Source: Methylomonas sp. ZR1 (GTDB lineage Bacteria; Pseudomonadota; Gammaproteobacteria; Methylococcales; Methylomonadaceae). Taken from it: a stretch of 64,000 bases of DNA. The notes beneath the pieces are model-generated. The model was not told where the DNA came from. It saw only the letters and a program-made list of their open reading frames with translations, and did no database searches. Where the stretch lies: NCBI RefSeq assembly GCF_013141865.1, contig NZ_RCST01000001.1:1240001-1304000 (forward strand), in the 5' to 3' direction. Below, piece by piece: positions 1 through 8,550 of this stretch (its first letter is position 1; every line of letters starts with the position of its first letter). The position numbers were made by a program, and so were the translations under genes.

Positions 1-1264
1 TTTGCGTTGCTGATGCCTTCACGATTTTAAGGTTATCTTTCGACCAGCTATGCTTTTCTTGGAATTTATTCACGACATAATCATCTTTCCCGTGAGAAAA
101 AATATTCTGTAGGTTGCCGAGAACACTTTCGGCAAAAGGATCGACAACGATAATTTGCTTGTCTTTATTGCAACGTATCAGATCATTGAAATGCTCGTCC
201 GCATAATTGAACGAGTATCCGACGACAACGATTCGTTTTGCATCCTGGAAGGCTTGTTTGGATCGGTACCATACTTCAATAAAAGCATTTGATAGCACTG
301 GCTTCATTTTCAATGGCGGAACTATTGATGGTACAACGCAATTCGGCCTTTTGTTTTTGCCAAATGTGGTGTTGGCTTGAACGGTTTCTGAAAAGAATTT
401 TGGTATATCAAGGTTTGCATAACCATCTACAGTTACGAGCTGGCGATCCCGCATTCTGATGAAGCTGTCTAGGCCACCATGAAAATAGTGTGCTTTATCG
501 CCTTTTATCCGTCTAGCAAAAGACGTGTAATTAAGGGTAACTAAGTCCCATTCATTTGGAACACTTGAGTAAAACGGCATGTTGTCATGAGCCACGCCTT
601 GTTCGCAGTGTTTCAAGTAGGCCCACAATGTCCATGATAAGTACATGTAAGTCTTCATTTGGGATTCATTATTGGTATAAAAACCAATAAAACTATCCAT
701 CAACAGCCGCTCAAAATCCATCAAGTTACCGCGAACGTGTTTTAGAATCCGGTGGTTGGGTTCTTCTAAGCTGCGCTCGAAAATTGCCCGCATGACATTG
801 TTAAAAACGTCGGTAAACGTTAGTTTTGGCAATTGAATGATGTTATCGTCTTCGACTGATATAGTCCCTTCGAATACTTCATTGATTAGAGCTTCTGTTT
901 CGTTATCAAGCTTTACATCGTCTTGCAGTTTCTGGATTTTGATGAGCAAGGCAATAATCAATCTACCGAGTTTTGCATCTTTATCATCAAGGTGTTCATC
1001 TTTTAACTCCTGTCCAATTCGATCAACAATATCGGCAACTTGTCCACGAAACTCATTCGAAAGTTTTTCAACTGCTTCTTTTACAAATTTATCGTAACTA
1101 AATCGGAGATTCGGGATTATTTGTCGAAGAGTGGCTTCAATTTTCTGTCCATCATCAGTTGATTTGAGAAATGCGCGAATTTTGGGCACTAATTCGGCAG
1201 CAAGAGGCATATCAATCCCTTCGCTTTTATCGACACCAGCACCGCATACCAACACTGTTTTCAT
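1..1264 (-). CDS. SIR2-like domain protein (3' end outside window)
   Basis: The reading frame is open from an ATG at 1264 to the left edge, at least 421 codons, so the C-terminus is missing. A good Shine-Dalgarno (GGAAGGTGG) sits just upstream of the ATG. The N-terminus VLVCGAGVDKSEGI is a Rossmann-type nucleotide loop like the GAG loop of sirtuin folds. Further on are TLNYT, YFHGG and VVVGYSFNYADEHF followed by IIVVDP, the usual order of the Asn, HG and distal NAD-site motifs of bacterial SIR2-like proteins. A long helical insert lies between the loop and TLNYT. Family knowledge: such proteins are often NAD-depleting effectors in anti-phage systems, and some have other roles. The gene follows the NYN/LOTUS gene on the same strand after about 98 bp, so co-transcription is plausible. 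The SIR2 fold is fairly sure; NADase activity and a defence role are inferred. Confidence 0.72.
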   Translation of the reverse strand, partial: MKTVLVCGAGVDKSEGIDMPLAAELVPKIRAFLKSTDDGQKIEATLRQIIPNLRFSYDKFVKEAVEKLSNEFRGQVADIVDRIGQELKDEHLDDKDAKLGRLIIALLIKIQKLQDDVKLDNETEALINEVFEGTISVEDDNIIQLPKLTFTDVFNNVMRAIFERSLEEPNHRILKHVRGNLMDFERLLMDSFIGFYTNNESQMKTYMYLSWTLWAYLKHCEQGVAHDNMPFYSSVPNEWDLVTLNYTSFARRIKGDKAHYFHGGLDSFIRMRDRQLVTVDGYANLDIPKFFSETVQANTTFGKNKRPNCVVPSIVPPLKMKPVLSNAFIEVWYRSKQAFQDAKRIVVVGYSFNYADEHFNDLIRCNKDKQIIVVDPFAESVLGNLQNIFSHGKDDYVVNKFQEKHSWSKDNLKIVKASATQ

Positions 1265-1362
1265 TCCACCTTCCTCGGTAAAGCCAAAATCTGTTTAAAA
1301 ATTGCATTTCTATAATTCGTTAATGCACCATCGCATACTGCATCTGCTGTTGAACGTAACCG

Positions 1363-2592
1363 CTATTTTTCACCAATTATCTTTTTGATATTGTCTTTAC
1401 TAATCGTGGACATGGTGAGCTTTTTAAGTTCTTTGGCTTTTAATTCAAAGTCGTTGACTTTCTTAAGTTCTATCAATGTCGAAATAATCAGCTTATCTAA
1501 TTTCAACAAAAAATCCTTTAAAGCGATTTTTTTTACTCGAATAGCATCTGTCCCATCTTTCTGCTTTTCGGTATACACCAAATCCATCCTTACAAACAAA
1601 GTAAATGCCTTATTGATATCGGTTTTCGAAAGATGGTTATCAATTTTATGGCATTCAACAAAAACAGTTTCGCGAAGAGTGGACAAATCGGAACATGCTT
1701 GTTTATTTGTGCAAGCCTGTTTATAGATTTTCTTGATGGTATCTGCGCTGATCAGGCGCATATTGTGTTTGCTCAGTAGGCTTTTATATAAATCGGCTGA
1801 AGCGGGTTTGGGTGCAGTTGTTTTTGTTTTGCTGGGCATCAATGACGCATAGTTAACGGTTCCAACTTTATTCAAGTGGACGCCTTTGGTCGCTTTAAGG
1901 AAGTCTGTAAAAGTTTTAAACCCGTAGTCACTTTCCTTAAAATCCGCCACTTTCTGTTTCAAAGTATTTTTTAGCTGTGAAGTGTTGACTGCATCCGGTG
2001 TCGCTTTCAATTGCTGAATGACAAGCGACTGCGCTTCGGCAAGTGATAAACAAGGTTGAGAGCCTTGGGTTATCGTTGTGTTTTGGGATGAGTCCTGTGG
2101 TGAAGCCACATCCACTGATGATGCGACGAGTTCAGGTGAGCATTCATCCGTATAAATAAAACGACTGCACGATGTTTTGACGCATTCGCTCAAAGTTGAA
2201 TGCCGACCAACACCGATCACTTCTTTGTCCATTTCTCGTAAACGGCGAAATACAGGACTGAAGTCCGAATCACCCGTGACTAAAACAAAATAATTGATAT
2301 TGGGAAGTTGCCATGCACATTCGATGACATCGACTGTCATCTGGATGTCGGCAGTATTTTTACCGGTGACAGGGTGGTAGCAATGAATCAGTTCAAATCC
2401 ATTCTGATTGATAGATGCCTGATGCATAGCCAATTGGGGGCGGCTCCAAACGCCGTATGCCCGACGAATGATGATTTGGCCTAGCTGTTTCAGTTCTTCT
2501 ATTAATAGTGTAACGCCATCGTTTTTGATCCAGTTGGTGACATTTTCTGCGTCGATGAATACCGCAATCCTATTGGCTTTTTGAGTGGTCAT
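1363..2592 (-). CDS. NYN domain RNase-like protein with LOTUS/OST-HTH domain
   Basis: The 409-aa protein begins with a NYN (PIN-like, LabA/Limkain type) domain over roughly residues 8-150. Its acidic site is visible as VFIDAEN (Asp14), DIQMTVD and VTGDSDF, the usual metal-binding aspartates of this nuclease fold. Residues about 190-255 read as a LOTUS/OST-HTH module (YGFKTFTDFLKA), which binds RNA in known members. The C-terminal 150 residues are lysine-rich, helical and unrecognised. It lies upstream of the SIR2-like gene on the same strand and is divergent from the helicase operon at 3248. NYN-LOTUS proteins are widespread and not always linked to defence. The domain call is firm; a joint role with the SIR2-like neighbour is inference from order and strand. 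Confidence 0.85.
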   Translation of the reverse strand: MTTQKANRIAVFIDAENVTNWIKNDGVTLLIEELKQLGQIIIRRAYGVWSRPQLAMHQASINQNGFELIHCYHPVTGKNTADIQMTVDVIECAWQLPNINYFVLVTGDSDFSPVFRRLREMDKEVIGVGRHSTLSECVKTSCSRFIYTDECSPELVASSVDVASPQDSSQNTTITQGSQPCLSLAEAQSLVIQQLKATPDAVNTSQLKNTLKQKVADFKESDYGFKTFTDFLKATKGVHLNKVGTVNYASLMPSKTKTTAPKPASADLYKSLLSKHNMRLISADTIKKIYKQACTNKQACSDLSTLRETVFVECHKIDNHLSKTDINKAFTLFVRMDLVYTEKQKDGTDAIRVKKIALKDFLLKLDKLIISTLIELKKVNDFELKAKELKKLTMSTISKDNIKKIIGEK

Positions 2593-3247
2593 TTTTTTTG
2601 TTATTTGGATCGACTTCCATTTAGGGTGAGTTGATAGCTTACATAGTCTAGCATTCAGGGCGCGTGTTCAAAAATGCTCGCTCCGGTCTTCACAGTATTT
2701 GACAAGTTTTCTGCGCGAAACCCAAAAAGGCCAGAGCATTTTCGCCACATATCGTGTTAAAGACTACCGGCGTGGGACTGGCAAGTTTCACCGAATAATG
2801 TTTTGGGGAAATCAGTCCATCGAAAAAGTTGACCGCTGAGGCTCTGAGATCAAAGTCTGATCTCTCACCTTTTTATCCCAAGAAAACCAGCTTGCTGCTT
2901 ACTGATCGGCCATCAAGCAAGAATCGAAATCTTAGAATGGATGTAAATCTTCCGATCGGTGACGCGCGATATGTCAGTGCCCATAGTAGACAATTAGAGT
3001 GGACAAATACTCTAGAAGGATAGCATCAAGACGACAAGCAATGCATTTCCAAAACGATCCTGGCTAGAATCTGTAAGCCCAAATAGCACGTAGAATTAAC
3101 CCACTTGACAGTTTAATAATGGAATTTGGCTCTTCATGATGTAAATTAGTCAGAATTTGTGTTTGCGGCTCTTGCTCTGATTTTGTATGTGTCGTTGAGC
3201 ACAACACAGTCTTACAAAAATAATCGAATGGATGCTGTCACGCCAAC
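2593..3247. other. Divergent intergenic region, no gene recognised
   Basis: This 655-bp gap separates the divergent NYN/SIR2 and helicase operons and should hold both promoters. A TTGACA at 3105-3110 could be a -35 box for the helicase operon, but I see no good -10 at normal spacing. A 64-codon frame at 2829-3023 matches no family I know and has no convincing ribosome site, so I do not call it a gene. Confidence 0.5.
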
Positions 3248-6200
3248 ATGAAGAACGTATTTGATTTTCGAGACGAATTGATATCGGACTATAGCTCCTT
3301 CTCTCGCAGCTTTACCCGCATCGCAGCCACAGACATCATTGAAAAAGTCGAAGCCGAATACAAAGACGGTCGCTACTGGCCCAAAGCTCTGATTCAGATC
3401 AACCCGAACTACAAACGGCAATCGACAGTACAAGAGCTGGCTGAACAAGGCATTTTGCACAAGCAATGCGCCGACATCTTTCAAGTTGGCAAACAGGAAA
3501 AAAATCCGCAACCACTTCATCTCTACATCCATCAGCTACAAGCAATCGCCAAAGCACAGTCAGGTCAAAGCTATGTGGTCACAACCGGTACGGGTTCCGG
3601 TAAATCACTATCGTTTTTTATTCCGGTCATCGACAAAATCCTGAAAGAAAAGGCCTTAGACCCAATCGCTCGCACCAGAGCCATTGTCATTTACCCCATG
3701 AACGCGCTGGCCAACAGCCAGCTCGAAGAGTTGAATAAATTTCTTGAAGGCTACAGCCCCACGGAGCAGCCTTTCACCGTGGCGCGTTACACCGGTCAAG
3801 AAAGCACAGCGGAACGCGAGGCCATTGCCGCCAATCCACCGGATATTCTGCTCACCAACTTCATGATGTTAGAACTGATTCTGACGCGCTTTGAAGACAC
3901 AGATCGCCGTGTTGTCGAGCATTGCAAGGGACTCAATTTTTTGATCCTTGATGAGCTGCATACTTATCGTGGCCGCCAAGGCGCGGATGTCGCATTATTA
4001 GTACGTCGATTACGTGAGCGACTGCAAGCTAATCAATTAATTTGCATTGGTACGTCTGCCACGATGTCGAGCACCGGCAGTGTATCGGATCAAATGCAAA
4101 CGGTTGCCGAAGTATCCAGCAAGTTGTTCGGCGCGGCCATCTCACCAAACGACATCATCCGCGAGACCTTGGAGCGTGTTACCGATCCGTCTAAAGATGT
4201 TTCATCGATAAAAGGTCAATTATCGGATTGTTTGGCTAACTCAGAGTTTTCATGGCCGACTTTTGAAGCATTTAGACAAGACCCGCTTGCGATTTGGGTT
4301 GAATTGAATTTAGGTATTGAGCTGCCATTGGACGGAGAGCCGCATCGCGCCAAACCTATTAGCTTGTCGGAAGCATCCAAACGTTTGGCGCAAGATGCCG
4401 ATTGTTCAGAAGAGGTTGCCAAAGCTGGTCTACAAAAATTTCTGATCGCAGTTCAACACGAAGTCGTAACGCCCCAAGGCCGGTCGCCGTTTGCTTTCAA
4501 ACTGCATCAATTCATTTCCGGCCCCGGAAAAGTACATGCGACACTGGAATCTCCAAGCAATAGGCATATCACGCTAGATGCCCAACGCTTTGCGCCAGGC
4601 CGTCAATCGGAGTCGGTGCTGTTGTACCCAGCCCATTTCTGTAGAGAATGCGGGCAGGAATACCATCCGGTGTGGCGGGAAGAACAAGGTGGGGTTATAT
4701 ACCGGCCAAGGGAAATTGACGACATCAGCTCGGACGATAACGATGACATCAAATTCGGTTTTTTATGTCCCGCAAATTCCAACCAGCAATATCAAGGACA
4801 ACTCGAAGAATTGCCTGAAATCTGGCTCGACCTGACCAAATCACAACCCAAAATTAAACCTGGCTATCGAAAAGTCATTCCCATCGCTACGAGGGTCGAT
4901 GCACAAGGCAACGAAGGCCGTGGCGAACACTATTGGTTTATTCCAGGTAAATTCAGATTTTGCTTGCATTGCGGCTTCGTCAATGAAGCCCATGGCAAAG
5001 ACATCAACCGACTCGCCAGCCTGTCCGGTGAGGGCCGTTCATCTGCGACAACGATGCTAACGCTCAGCGCTTTACGGCAACTTTTTGAAGAAACAGAATT
5101 ACCGGAAGGACTTCCCGATCCAAGAAAATTACTCGGCTTTACGGACAATCGGCAGGATGCGGCGCTGCAGGCCGGTCACTTCAATGATTTTGTGTTTTTG
5201 CTGACGTTGCGAGCGGGCTTACTGGCGGGATTGCAAATCAATAGCGGTTTATTAAATGAAGAAAACTTGGCAGATGAAGTCTTCAAGGCACTTGGCTTTA
5301 ATGGAGCCGATGCAGCTACTTTACGCGAATATTTACGCACACCCAAACTCATGGGACTAGCCAGGACTGAAGCCCAGCGTACACTACGCTTCATTCTAGG
5401 CTACCGCCTATTGCGCGATTTACGAAGAGGTTGGCGGTTCAATAACCCAAATCTCGACCAATTGAATTTATTGGTCATCCAATATCGCAGCCTAGATGAA
5501 TTTTGCGCGGATGATTCAGTGTTCGGGCAACCAGGTTCGATTTTGCATAGCCTGTCTCCAGATAATCGGGCAGCATTCTGCCAATTGGTGTTCGATGAAA
5601 TGCGTTGGGCTCTTTGTCTGGAAAGCCGTTACCTGGATGCTGTCGAACAAGACAAAGCCAAAACCAGTGCTCATCAATATCTGAATGAACGCTGGGCTTT
5701 TGTGCCTGATGAGACGCTGGCTACGTCAAAATACCTTATTCTCGGTAAACGCCCCGAATACAAAGGCAAACCACGCGCCGATCTTGTAAGTGCTGGCCCT
5801 CGTTCCCGTATCGCTAAGCAAATCAAACGAGCACAATTTTGGAAAGACTCGCCATTTGCTCATCAGGTTTCCTGCTGGAAGGAACAGGAATTTGTTGACA
5901 TACTTGAATCTTTATTACAAGCGGCGGCCAATTATGGCTATGTTCATAAGCACACCATCGATAGCTCAATTTTAGGCTGGCGATTGAATGCAGCCGCGAT
6001 GGATTGGTGCACACCGCAACCATCAGAATCTGCCGACTCAAGCAAATCCAACTCATTTTTCCGTCAGCTTTATCTGGTCATGGCGGAGATGCTTAAATTG
6101 CCTAGCCACCCGTTATTTGACTTCGAAGCGCATGAGCACACCGCACAAGTCGATGCGGCGCGTCGTCAATTATTGGAACAACGCTTTCGCTTTACCGATA

Positions 6201-8539
6201 AAGACCGGCAAGACTGGGCTAACGATCCTTCTCACGAAGCGCCTTTGGAGCGCTTACCGGTAATGTTTTGCTCACCGACCATGGAGTTGGGTGTCGATAT
6301 TTCTGCTTTGAATACCGTTTACCTGCGCAATGTGCCGCCCACTCCAGCAAATTACGCGCAAAGAAGCGGTCGTGCCGGACGTTCCGGCCAACAAGCGCTA
6401 GTCATCACGTATTGCGCAGCTCAAAGCCCCCATGACCAATGGTTTTTCCATAATGCCGACAAAATGGTGCATGGCATCGTCAAACCGCCTACGCTCGATT
6501 TGGCAAATCGTGATTTAGTAGAAAGCCATTTACATGCCGTCTGGCTTGCATGCTGCGAGATTGAACTCGATAGCAGTATCGCACCATTGATTGATCTGGA
6601 ACAAGAAGGTAAACCGATCAAGCCAGAGTTGCTAGCAAGATTTACCAATCCCGATGTGCTCGCTAAGGCCAAACAATCGGCCCAGCGCGTGATCGATCAA
6701 CTGGAATCCGAGATCAAAAATTCAGGCTGGTTTCATGAAGGTTTTGTAGAGCAGATCATCAACGACTCACCGCAAGCCTTTACCGCTGCTATCGACCGTT
6801 GGCGTAACCTGTTCGAAGCGACTCGCAAGCAGATGGACATGAGCGACAGCATCGTTAAAAGTCATACTGCATCCAATAGTGATCGAGAGAATGCGCGTCG
6901 ACGTTATGGGGATGCTGCTCGGCAATATTCGATATTGCTCAAAAGCAGCAACACACAAAATTCGGATTTTTATACTTATCGGTATCTTGCCAGCCAAGGA
7001 TTCTTGCCAGGTTACAACTTCCCGCGTCTGCCCTTAATGGCATGGATTCCAGCCCGTGGCGGTGCTACCAGCAATGGCAAGGATGATGAGGGCTCGATGG
7101 TCAGTCGTCCGCGCTTTTTGGCGTTGTCCGAATTTGGACCCCGCAGCTTGATCTACCATGAAGGTCGCATGTACCGCGTCGTTCGGGCTAAGCTCAATGT
7201 CGGTTCGTCCGACCATGTATCTAGCAATAGCTCCCTTGGGACCGTTTCCGCACTGGTTTGTAGTCAATGTGGTTACGGCCACTTGGGTGACGAAAACGGT
7301 TCGGCGCCGCTAGAAAATCGCTGTGAAAACTGCGACGCCTTACTGACGGAAAGCGATTGGGTCAACCAGCTCTACCGCATCGAAACCGTCGAAACCCTGC
7401 CGGTCGAGCGCATTTCGATTAACGACGAAGAACGCCAACGTCAAGGTTTTGAGCTACAAACAACTTATAGATTTTTGCCTGGCACAATCGGCGAACAGCA
7501 GAAACAATTGGCAAAAGTCATCCATAACAACGAAACCCTGTGCGAAATTACCTATTCGCCAGCGGCTCGGATTTGGCGGATAAATCGCGGTTGGAGACGG
7601 CGTAAAGATAAAAACCAATTGGGTTTTTATATCAACCCGATTACAGGTGTCTGGAGCAAACAAGACGATCCGAACCAGGATGATGACAGCGGTAACGAAG
7701 AGGCACTATTAGATAAAGTCTCGCCCCAGCGCATCGTGCCTTTCGTCGAGGACCATCGCAATGTCTTGATCTTGACCCCCAATCCATCGCCAACCCCTTT
7801 ATCCATTGAGGCCATGGCGACATTGCAATCGGCGCTAAAACGCGGCATCGAGCAAACCTTCCAGATCGAAGAAGCCGAACTCGTAGTCGAGCCACTGCCC
7901 AATACTGATGATCGATTGGCCTTGCTGTTTTATGAGGCCGCCGAAGGTGGAGCAGGTGTTTTGACACGCTTGATTAGCGAGCCAACCAGTTTGTCTTGGG
8001 TTGCTAAAGCCGCATTGAATTTGATGCACTTCGACAATGTCGATCAGGCCACCGACTTGGATACACTGCTGCAACTGGAAAGGAAAAATCCAGTCGGCGA
8101 AAGCACGTGTGAAGCCGGTTGTTACCAATGCTTGCTGTCGTATTTCAATCAGCCGGATCATGAAAATATAGACCGCCGCAACCAGGATGCACTGAAGATT
8201 CTTATCGGTTTGGCACACGCCACGGTAATTCCGGCAGAACCGACATCCAATGTTGAACAAGTGCCAAGCGCTGAATCAAGCTTGATCGAACAATGGCTTG
8301 CAGCGTTGCAACAAGCTAACCTTAGGCAGCCGGACGCAATCGAGGTGCCAATTAACCAAGGTCAAGCAACTGCCGCCGGACACTTTAAAGCCCAGCGGGT
8401 TTTAGTGTTCATCGAAGCGATTAGCGACGAATTAAAAAATCAATTACAAGATAAAGGCTGGCAAGTGCTGGATTTCTCAGCGCAAGATCAATGGCCCAGC
8501 CTATTTGTCCAATACGCCGATCTCATCGGTAAAAAATAA
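3248..8539 (+). CDS. YprA-family DEAD-like helicase with C-terminal DUF1998 (DrmA/DrmB-like fusion)
   Basis: This 1763-aa superfamily 2 helicase opens the operon. Walker A is TGTGSGKS at residues 113-120. Motif II is DELH at 235-238 within LDELHTYRGRQGADVA, a form typical of the YprA family. Motif III is GTSATM near 268, and motif VI is QRSGRAGRSG near 1037. Cysteine pairs at about 464 (CRECG), 572 (CLHCG) and 1337 (CSQCG...CENC) suggest zinc ribbons. The end (FYEAAEGGAGV, then CEAGCYQCLLSY near 1621-1632) is a DUF1998/MZB domain. In classical DISARM the helicase (DrmA) and DUF1998 protein (DrmB) are separate; here one chain has both. The last ~120 residues are unrecognised. The next gene starts 11 bp downstream. 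The helicase call is firm; anti-phage function is inferred from family and neighbours. Confidence 0.9.
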   Translation: MKNVFDFRDELISDYSSFSRSFTRIAATDIIEKVEAEYKDGRYWPKALIQINPNYKRQSTVQELAEQGILHKQCADIFQVGKQEKNPQPLHLYIHQLQAIAKAQSGQSYVVTTGTGSGKSLSFFIPVIDKILKEKALDPIARTRAIVIYPMNALANSQLEELNKFLEGYSPTEQPFTVARYTGQESTAEREAIAANPPDILLTNFMMLELILTRFEDTDRRVVEHCKGLNFLILDELHTYRGRQGADVALLVRRLRERLQANQLICIGTSATMSSTGSVSDQMQTVAEVSSKLFGAAISPNDIIRETLERVTDPSKDVSSIKGQLSDCLANSEFSWPTFEAFRQDPLAIWVELNLGIELPLDGEPHRAKPISLSEASKRLAQDADCSEEVAKAGLQKFLIAVQHEVVTPQGRSPFAFKLHQFISGPGKVHATLESPSNRHITLDAQRFAPGRQSESVLLYPAHFCRECGQEYHPVWREEQGGVIYRPREIDDISSDDNDDIKFGFLCPANSNQQYQGQLEELPEIWLDLTKSQPKIKPGYRKVIPIATRVDAQGNEGRGEHYWFIPGKFRFCLHCGFVNEAHGKDINRLASLSGEGRSSATTMLTLSALRQLFEETELPEGLPDPRKLLGFTDNRQDAALQAGHFNDFVFLLTLRAGLLAGLQINSGLLNEENLADEVFKALGFNGADAATLREYLRTPKLMGLARTEAQRTLRFILGYRLLRDLRRGWRFNNPNLDQLNLLVIQYRSLDEFCADDSVFGQPGSILHSLSPDNRAAFCQLVFDEMRWALCLESRYLDAVEQDKAKTSAHQYLNERWAFVPDETLATSKYLILGKRPEYKGKPRADLVSAGPRSRIAKQIKRAQFWKDSPFAHQVSCWKEQEFVDILESLLQAAANYGYVHKHTIDSSILGWRLNAAAMDWCTPQPSESADSSKSNSFFRQLYLVMAEMLKLPSHPLFDFEAHEHTAQVDAARRQLLEQRFRFTDKDRQDWANDPSHEAPLERLPVMFCSPTMELGVDISALNTVYLRNVPPTPANYAQRSGRAGRSGQQALVITYCAAQSPHDQWFFHNADKMVHGIVKPPTLDLANRDLVESHLHAVWLACCEIELDSSIAPLIDLEQEGKPIKPELLARFTNPDVLAKAKQSAQRVIDQLESEIKNSGWFHEGFVEQIINDSPQAFTAAIDRWRNLFEATRKQMDMSDSIVKSHTASNSDRENARRRYGDAARQYSILLKSSNTQNSDFYTYRYLASQGFLPGYNFPRLPLMAWIPARGGATSNGKDDEGSMVSRPRFLALSEFGPRSLIYHEGRMYRVVRAKLNVGSSDHVSSNSSLGTVSALVCSQCGYGHLGDENGSAPLENRCENCDALLTESDWVNQLYRIETVETLPVERISINDEERQRQGFELQTTYRFLPGTIGEQQKQLAKVIHNNETLCEITYSPAARIWRINRGWRRRKDKNQLGFYINPITGVWSKQDDPNQDDDSGNEEALLDKVSPQRIVPFVEDHRNVLILTPNPSPTPLSIEAMATLQSALKRGIEQTFQIEEAELVVEPLPNTDDRLALLFYEAAEGGAGVLTRLISEPTSLSWVAKAALNLMHFDNVDQATDLDTLLQLERKNPVGESTCEAGCYQCLLSYFNQPDHENIDRRNQDALKILIGLAHATVIPAEPTSNVEQVPSAESSLIEQWLAALQQANLRQPDAIEVPINQGQATAAGHFKAQRVLVFIEAISDELKNQLQDKGWQVLDFSAQDQWPSLFVQYADLIGKK

Positions 8540-8550
8540 GAGAACATCGC

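Noticed and set aside
2829..3023. 64-codon frame between the divergent operons
   Set aside because: No recognisable family and no convincing ribosome site; it lies in the promoter region.
3105..3141. Promoter with TTGACA before the helicase operon
   Set aside because: The -35 is perfect but no -10 box lies at 16-19 bp spacing, so I do not call a full promoter.
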